Origin: Caldilineaceae bacterium
GTDB taxonomy: Bacteria; Chloroflexota; Anaerolineae; Caldilineales; Caldilineaceae
Reading direction: 5' to 3'
Assembly: GCA_015494005.1 (NCBI GenBank)
Contig: WGCB01000007.1
Span: 1 to 13,546, forward strand
DNA: 13,546 nucleotides
In this document: positions 9,598 through 13,546 of the stretch, in pieces
Position numbering within the stretch: position 1 is the stretch's first letter
Layout: each line of letters starts with the position of its first letter
Notes under the pieces: generated by a model
Seen by the model: only the letters and a program-made list of their open reading frames with translations
Databases searched by the model: none
Told to the model about the DNA's origin: nothing
Made by a program: the position numbers and the translations under genes

Positions 9598-9677
9598 GAG
9601 GGGCCCGGAAACCGATCGCGTGCTTTGACTCAACCAACCGATGTTCCATCAACGGCAATGACCAAAGGATCGAAATC

Positions 9678-10892
9678 ATGAGCGACATTGACCTGCAGGC
9701 CGTCCAACAGGAAGTGGCCAAGAACGAAGAGGCCATCATCCGCTTTCTGCGGGAGATCGTGGCCATCCCCTCCATGGATTCCCAGATCCGGGAGGTGGGG
9801 GAGCGCATCCAGGCGGAGATGGAGAAGCTGGGCTTCGACGAGACCTGGTTCGACAGCATGGGCAACATCGTGGGGCGCATCGGCGACGGGCCCCGCATCC
9901 TCCTCTACGACAGCCACATCGACACCGTGGGCATCGGGGATCCGGCGGAGTGGGAGTGGGATCCCTTCCAGGGCAAGGTGGAGGACGGCGTCCTCTACGC
10001 CCGGGGCGCCTGCGACGAGAAGGGAAGCACCCCAGGCATGGTCTACGGCCTGGCCATCGCCAAGCAGCTGGGCCTGCTGGAGGGCTGGACTGCCTACTAC
10101 TTCGGCAACATGGAGGAGTGGTGCGACGGCATCGCCCCCCACGCCCTGGTGGAGCACGAGGGCATCCGGCCGGACTACGTGGTCATCGGCGAGCCCACGA
10201 AGATGCAGGTCTACCGGGGACACAAGGGCCGGGTGGAGATGCAGGTGATCTCCCGGGGCAAGAGCGCCCACGCGGCCAGCAACCACCTGGGGGACAACGC
10301 CATCTACAAGGTGGTGCCGGTCATCGACGGGGTGAGCAAGATGGAGCCCCGCCTGGGGGACCATCCCTTCCTGGGGCACGGCAAGATCACCGTCACCGAC
10401 ATGAAGGTGGAGACCCCCAGCATCAACGCGGTGCCCAACCTCTGCACCGTCTTCATCGACCGCCGGGTGACCTTCGGCGAGGAGGTGGACGAGGTGATCC
10501 AGCAGGTGCGGGACCTGATCCCGCCGGAGCACCGGGAGAAGGTGACGGTGGAGATGCTCCACTACGACGAGCCCAGCTACACCGGCTTCGTCTTCCCGGT
10601 GGAGAAGTACTTCCCGGCCTGGCTCCTGGAGGAGGATCACCCCCTGGTGCGGGCGGGGCAGACGGTTCGGAAGCTCATCGGCCTGCCCGACGCGCCCACG
10701 GGCAAGTGGGATTTCAGCACCAACGGCATCTACTGGGCTGGCAAGGCAGGCATCCCCTCCATCGGCTTTGGCCCGGGGGACGAGACCACGGCCCACACAG
10801 TCCTGGACAGCGTGCCCCTGGCCGACGTGGTCAAGTCCACGGAGTTCTACGCGGTGCTGCCGGCCCTGCTCAGGCAAGCGATCCAGGAGTAA
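9678..10892 (+). CDS. ygeY: YgeY-family M20 metallohydrolase (selenium-metabolism-linked hydrolase family)
   Basis: A 404-residue cytosolic dizinc amidohydrolase of the M20/ArgE/DapE superfamily, the same size as E. coli YgeY. Metal and catalytic residues are all present: His80 and Asp82 (YDSHIDTV), bridging Asp113 (ARGACDEKGS), the Glu146-Glu147 pair (GNMEEWCDG), Glu172 (VIGEPT) and the final ligand His373 (TAHTVLD). The dimerisation/lid domain is about residues 180-295 (GHKGRVEMQVISRGKSAHAA). Family members hydrolyse N-acyl, N-carbamoyl or peptide-like amide bonds; YgeY is placed in anaerobic purine/ureido catabolism by its genomic company. ATG 9678 has AAAGGA 8 bases upstream. A GTG at 9594 overlapping the gntR stop would add 28 residues not typical of the family. 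It lies 80 bases after gntR and 49 before arcC, in one apparent operon. Confidence 0.92.
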   Translation: MSDIDLQAVQQEVAKNEEAIIRFLREIVAIPSMDSQIREVGERIQAEMEKLGFDETWFDSMGNIVGRIGDGPRILLYDSHIDTVGIGDPAEWEWDPFQGKVEDGVLYARGACDEKGSTPGMVYGLAIAKQLGLLEGWTAYYFGNMEEWCDGIAPHALVEHEGIRPDYVVIGEPTKMQVYRGHKGRVEMQVISRGKSAHAASNHLGDNAIYKVVPVIDGVSKMEPRLGDHPFLGHGKITVTDMKVETPSINAVPNLCTVFIDRRVTFGEEVDEVIQQVRDLIPPEHREKVTVEMLHYDEPSYTGFVFPVEKYFPAWLLEEDHPLVRAGQTVRKLIGLPDAPTGKWDFSTNGIYWAGKAGIPSIGFGPGDETTAHTVLDSVPLADVVKSTEFYAVLPALLRQAIQE

Positions 10893-10941
10893 CATCCCCG
10901 GCGCGGAGCCGTCCGCGCCCCAGCATTTCCAGTGAGGCCCT

Positions 10942-11907
10942 ATGACGAAAAAGACCCCAACGGCTGTGGTCGCCATCGGCGGCAACTCGCTCATCAAGGA
11001 CAAGAAGCACGTGGAGGTCCGCTACCAGTGGGACGCGGTGCGGGAGACCTCCCGGCACATCGCCAACATGATCCGCAAGGGGTGGCGCACGGTGATCACC
11101 CACGGCAACGGCCCCCAGGTGGGCTTCATCCTGCGGCGCAACGAGCTGGCCGCCCCCGAGGTCCACACCACGCCCTTGAGCGTCATCGTGGCAGACACCC
11201 AGGGCAGCATCGGCTACATGCTGCAGCAGGCCCTGAACAACGAGTTCTACCTGGCCCATGTGCCCCGGCAGTGCATCACCATCGTCACCCAGGTGCGGGT
11301 GGACAAGGATGACCCGGCCTTCCAGAACCCGTCCAAGCCCATCGGCGGCTTCCTGGACGAGGCCACGGCCCGGCAGTTCGAGCAGGCAGGCTGGCGGGTG
11401 GTGGAGGACGCGGGCCGGGGCTGGCGCCGGGTGGTGCCCTCGCCCCAGCCGGTGGAGATCATCGAGGAGGATGCCATCGCCCAGGCCGTGGCCCTGGACT
11501 GGATCGTCATCGCCTGTGGCGGCGGGGGCATCCCGGTGGTGCGCAACGAGCGAGGGGAGCTGCGGGGGGTCTCCGCGGTGATCGACAAGGACCTGGCCAG
11601 CAGCCTCCTGGCCACTCGCCTGGATGCGGACCTCTTCCTCATCAGCACCGGCGTGGAGAAGGTGGCCCTGAACTTCGGCCAGCCGAACCAGCAGGACATC
11701 GACGTGATGACCCTGAGCGAGGCCAGGCGCTACCTGGCCGAAGGGCATTTCGCTCCGGGCAGTATGAAGCCCAAGATCGAGGCCTGCATCCAGTTCCTGG
11801 AGAAGACGGCCAACCCCCACGCCCAGGCACTGATCACCAACCCGGAGAACCTGGAGCGGGCCCTGGAGGGTGAGACGGGCACCCGGATCGTCATGGACCG
11901 GGCCTAG
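10942..11907 (+). CDS. arcC: Carbamate kinase
   Basis: A 321-residue amino-acid-kinase-family enzyme, catalysing carbamoyl phosphate + ADP to ATP + carbamate (which breaks down to CO2 and ammonia). Motifs in order: VVAIGGNSLI (9-18), VITHGNGPQVG (51-61) binding phosphate, the PIGGFLDE lid (133-140), the nucleotide loop ACGGGGIPVV (191-200), VIDKDLASSLLA (213-224), and GSMKPKIEA (273-281) with the catalytic Lys. The length and motif set are those of ArcC/YqeA rather than acetylglutamate or aspartate kinases. GTGAGG (10932-10937) precedes ATG by 4 bases. Sited between ygeY and ygeW, it most likely serves catabolic energy recovery rather than carbamoyl phosphate synthesis; no arginine deiminase gene is present in the window. 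Confidence 0.96.
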   Translation: MTKKTPTAVVAIGGNSLIKDKKHVEVRYQWDAVRETSRHIANMIRKGWRTVITHGNGPQVGFILRRNELAAPEVHTTPLSVIVADTQGSIGYMLQQALNNEFYLAHVPRQCITIVTQVRVDKDDPAFQNPSKPIGGFLDEATARQFEQAGWRVVEDAGRGWRRVVPSPQPVEIIEEDAIAQAVALDWIVIACGGGGIPVVRNERGELRGVSAVIDKDLASSLLATRLDADLFLISTGVEKVALNFGQPNQQDIDVMTLSEARRYLAEGHFAPGSMKPKIEACIQFLEKTANPHAQALITNPENLERALEGETGTRIVMDRA

Positions 11908-12010
11908 CGGGCCGGGGAGACTTGGCCAGGACAAGGTCGTAAACCCCCAATGAGGGCCGCGGGACTGAGCTCCCTGGAGGCGGAGCGACCTGATCCACCA
12001 ACGCACCTGA

Positions 12011-12046
12011 ATTTTCACAGAGCGATTTCCACGAGAGATTTCCACA
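12011..12046 (+). repeat. Three direct repeats, DnaA-box-like, in the arcC-ygeW gap
   Basis: ATTTTCACA (12011-12019), ATTTCCACG (12025-12033) and ATTTCCACA (12038-12046) share one orientation, with steps of 14 and 13 bases. Against the relaxed DnaA box TTWTNCACA they match 8, 7 and 8 of 9 positions. They lie 25 bases before the ygeW start. Alternatives are an activator or repressor site for ygeW, or chance. The rest of the 163-base gap (11908-12070) holds no recognisable gene or terminator. Confidence 0.5.
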
Positions 12047-12070
12047 GCACCAAGCACAGGGAGACAGACG

Positions 12071-13048
12071 ATGCAAACGGATCTACGCGGTCGCGACCTG
12101 ATCAGCGACATGGACTTCAGCAAGGAAGAGGTGGAGACGGTCATGGACGTGGCCTTGAAGCTCAAGCGGGACCGGGCCCTGGGCGTGCCCCATCCCCTGC
12201 TGCGGGACAAGACCCTGGCCATGCTCTTTTTCTTCACCAGCACCCGCACCCGCTCCAGCTTCGAGTCGGGCATGGCCCAGCTGGGGGGGCACGCGGCCTT
12301 CATCGACCACACCACCACCCAGATCAGCCACGGGGACACGGCCAAGGAGATCGGCGAGATCTTCGGCCGCTACTACGATGGCATCGCCATCCGCCAGTGC
12401 GACTGGGGCTTCGGCAACCAGTACATCAACGACGTGGCCGCGGCCAGCCGGGTGCCGGTCCTGAACATGCAGTGCGACGTCTACCATCCCTTCCAGATCC
12501 TGGCCGACCTGCTCACCATCATCGAGAAGCTGGGGGATCCCCGGGGCAAGACCATCAACGTGAGCTGGGCCTACGCCAGTAGCTACCAGAAGCCCATCTC
12601 CGTGCCCCAGAGCCTCATCCTGCAGATGACCCGCTTCGGCATGAACGTGCGCCTGACCCGGCCGCCGGAGTACAAGCTCATGCCCGACATCGTGGAGCAG
12701 GCCCGGGAGAACGCCCGCAAGTCCGGCGGTAGCTTCGAGGTCCTGGACGACTTCGACGCTGGCTTCGTGGATGCGGACATCGTCTACCCCAAGAGCTGGG
12801 GGGCGCTCCTGACCACGGACGACGAGGAGGAGAGCGCCCGCATCGGCCGCAAGTACACGGACTGGATCGCCGACGAGCGGCGCATGGCCCTGGCCAAGCC
12901 CAACGCCCTCTACATGCACTGCCTCCCCGCGGACCGGAACATCGAGGTCACGGACGCTGTCATCGACGGCCCCAACTCCGTGGTCTACGACGAGGCGGAG
13001 AACCGGCTCCACGTGCAGAAGGCGGTCATGGCCCTGACCATGCGATAG
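12071..13048 (+). CDS. ygeW: YgeW-family knotted carbamoyltransferase
   Basis: A 325-residue member of the aspartate/ornithine carbamoyltransferase family. The carbamoyl-phosphate site is FFTSTRTRSSFE (54-65, STRTR at 57-61), with YHPFQILAD (138-146) in the position of the HPxQ motif. The second-substrate and catalytic segment is MHCLPADRN (282-290). The insertions and the HCLPADR form point to the knotted YgeW group, not to OTCase (HCLPAF) or ATCase. In catabolic settings such enzymes work by phosphorolysis of a carbamoylated amino compound, giving carbamoyl phosphate for the neighbouring carbamate kinase. The natural substrate of YgeW is not settled from sequence. It is shorter than the E. 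coli protein as I recall it (about 400 residues), though the core is complete. ATG 12071 has AGGGAG 7 bases upstream. The 163-base gap after arcC may hold a separate control element. Confidence 0.9.
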   Translation: MQTDLRGRDLISDMDFSKEEVETVMDVALKLKRDRALGVPHPLLRDKTLAMLFFFTSTRTRSSFESGMAQLGGHAAFIDHTTTQISHGDTAKEIGEIFGRYYDGIAIRQCDWGFGNQYINDVAAASRVPVLNMQCDVYHPFQILADLLTIIEKLGDPRGKTINVSWAYASSYQKPISVPQSLILQMTRFGMNVRLTRPPEYKLMPDIVEQARENARKSGGSFEVLDDFDAGFVDADIVYPKSWGALLTTDDEEESARIGRKYTDWIADERRMALAKPNALYMHCLPADRNIEVTDAVIDGPNSVVYDEAENRLHVQKAVMALTMR

Positions 13049-13108
13049 CGGGGCGACTGTTGCCCTGGCTGAGTTGTCAGGCTGGGCGCATTGGAGGCAA
13101 AAGAGTTC

Positions 13109-13546
13109 ATGACGAACGGAAGGAAAGGTCAGACGCCCCGGGTTGTGGTCACTGGCATGGGCATGGTGACCCCCCTGGGCCATGATCTGGAGAGCTCCTG
13201 GGCCAACATGCTGGCCGGGAAGTCCGGCACCCGCACCATCACCCACTTCGATCCCACCGGGCTGCCCACCCGGTTCGCAGCCCGGATCCAGGACTGGGAC
13301 CCCAAGACCTTCATGGACCGACGGGAGGCCCGGCGCACCAGCCGGGGCACTCAGCTGGCCTGGAAAGCCACCCTGGAGGCCCTGGAAGCGGCCCGGCTGG
13401 ATGTGGGTCAGGAGCCCCGGGGGCGAGTGGGCCTGGAGATCGGCCTGGCCTTCGGTGGCTGGGACATCGTGGAGGAGCAGAGCGCCCTCCTGGAGAGCCG
13501 GGGGCCCCGGCGCTTCAACGTGGCCCTGGCCCCTGCGGCCCTCATC
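13109..13546 (+). CDS. fabF: Beta-ketoacyl-ACP synthase (FabF-like), N-terminal part, cut by the window end
   Basis: The first 146 codons of a ketosynthase that elongates fatty-acyl chains on acyl carrier protein. The N-terminal pattern is that of FabF/KAS II: RVVVTGMGMVTPLG (11-24), NMLAGKSGTRTITHFDP (33-49), then EARRTSRGTQLAWKATLEAL (73-92) and RVGLEIGLAFGGWDI (105-119). The active-site Cys and the two His residues would lie beyond the window, so activity cannot be judged. GGAGG (13093-13097) precedes ATG 13109 by 11 bases, somewhat far. The gene starts 61 bases after ygeW with no clear terminator between (only an imperfect hairpin at about 13061-13086). It may be read through from the catabolic operon, although a link in function is doubtful. 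Confidence 0.85.
   Translation, partial: MTNGRKGQTPRVVVTGMGMVTPLGHDLESSWANMLAGKSGTRTITHFDPTGLPTRFAARIQDWDPKTFMDRREARRTSRGTQLAWKATLEALEAARLDVGQEPRGRVGLEIGLAFGGWDIVEEQSALLESRGPRRFNVALAPAALI

Noticed and set aside
9625..9633. Palindrome TTGACTCAA between gntR and ygeY as a third operator
   Set aside because: It does not fit GTNNNAC and differs from the two TTGTCTGACAA sites; a 9-base palindrome is expected by chance at this scale.
13061..13086. Possible terminator after ygeW
   Set aside because: The stem has two mismatches in eleven pairs and no T-run follows; I could not support it as a terminator.

Overview
The window is a GC-rich bacterial chromosome segment with tightly packed genes, mostly strong Shine-Dalgarno sites and consensus-like sigma-70 promoters. 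Gene content and style (RpoD/SigA-type sigma factor with a short region 1.1, 664-residue GyrB without the proteobacterial insertion, Asp-type MurA) would fit a member of the Chloroflexota (Anaerolineae/Caldilineae-like). That placement is an inference from general appearance, not from a search.

Layout. Left part (1-3830, + strand): a histidine phosphatase; then a strong promoter leading to a SAM methyltransferase with a C-terminal Trm112-like zinc ribbon, whose 5' end overlaps a perfect ParB-binding site (parS); then the primary sigma factor rpoD. rpoD converges on gyrB (- strand) and a hairpin terminator lies between them. Upstream of gyrB, on the same strand, is a six-helix membrane protein of unknown function. 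A 457-base divergent region with promoters in both directions separates it from murA (+), which carries Asp in place of the usual catalytic Cys and so should be fosfomycin-insensitive.

Right part (8675-13048, + strand): a catabolic module. A perfect-consensus promoter, with two tandem palindromic GntR-type operators directly on the start of transcription, drives a GntR/UTRA regulator. It is followed by a YgeY-type M20 metallohydrolase, a carbamate kinase and a YgeW-type knotted carbamoyltransferase. Together these look like a compact route that trims a ureido/carbamoyl substrate, transfers the carbamoyl group to phosphate and recovers ATP from carbamoyl phosphate. The other enzymes usually found beside ygeW/ygeY (YgeX ammonia-lyase, hydantoinase, molybdenum hydroxylases) are not in the window. 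The window ends inside a fabF-like ketoacyl synthase gene.

The items most worth a second look are the parS site in the methyltransferase leader, the minimal GntR-ygeY-arcC-ygeW operon with its double operator, the Cys-to-Asp MurA, and three DnaA-box-like repeats between arcC and ygeW.
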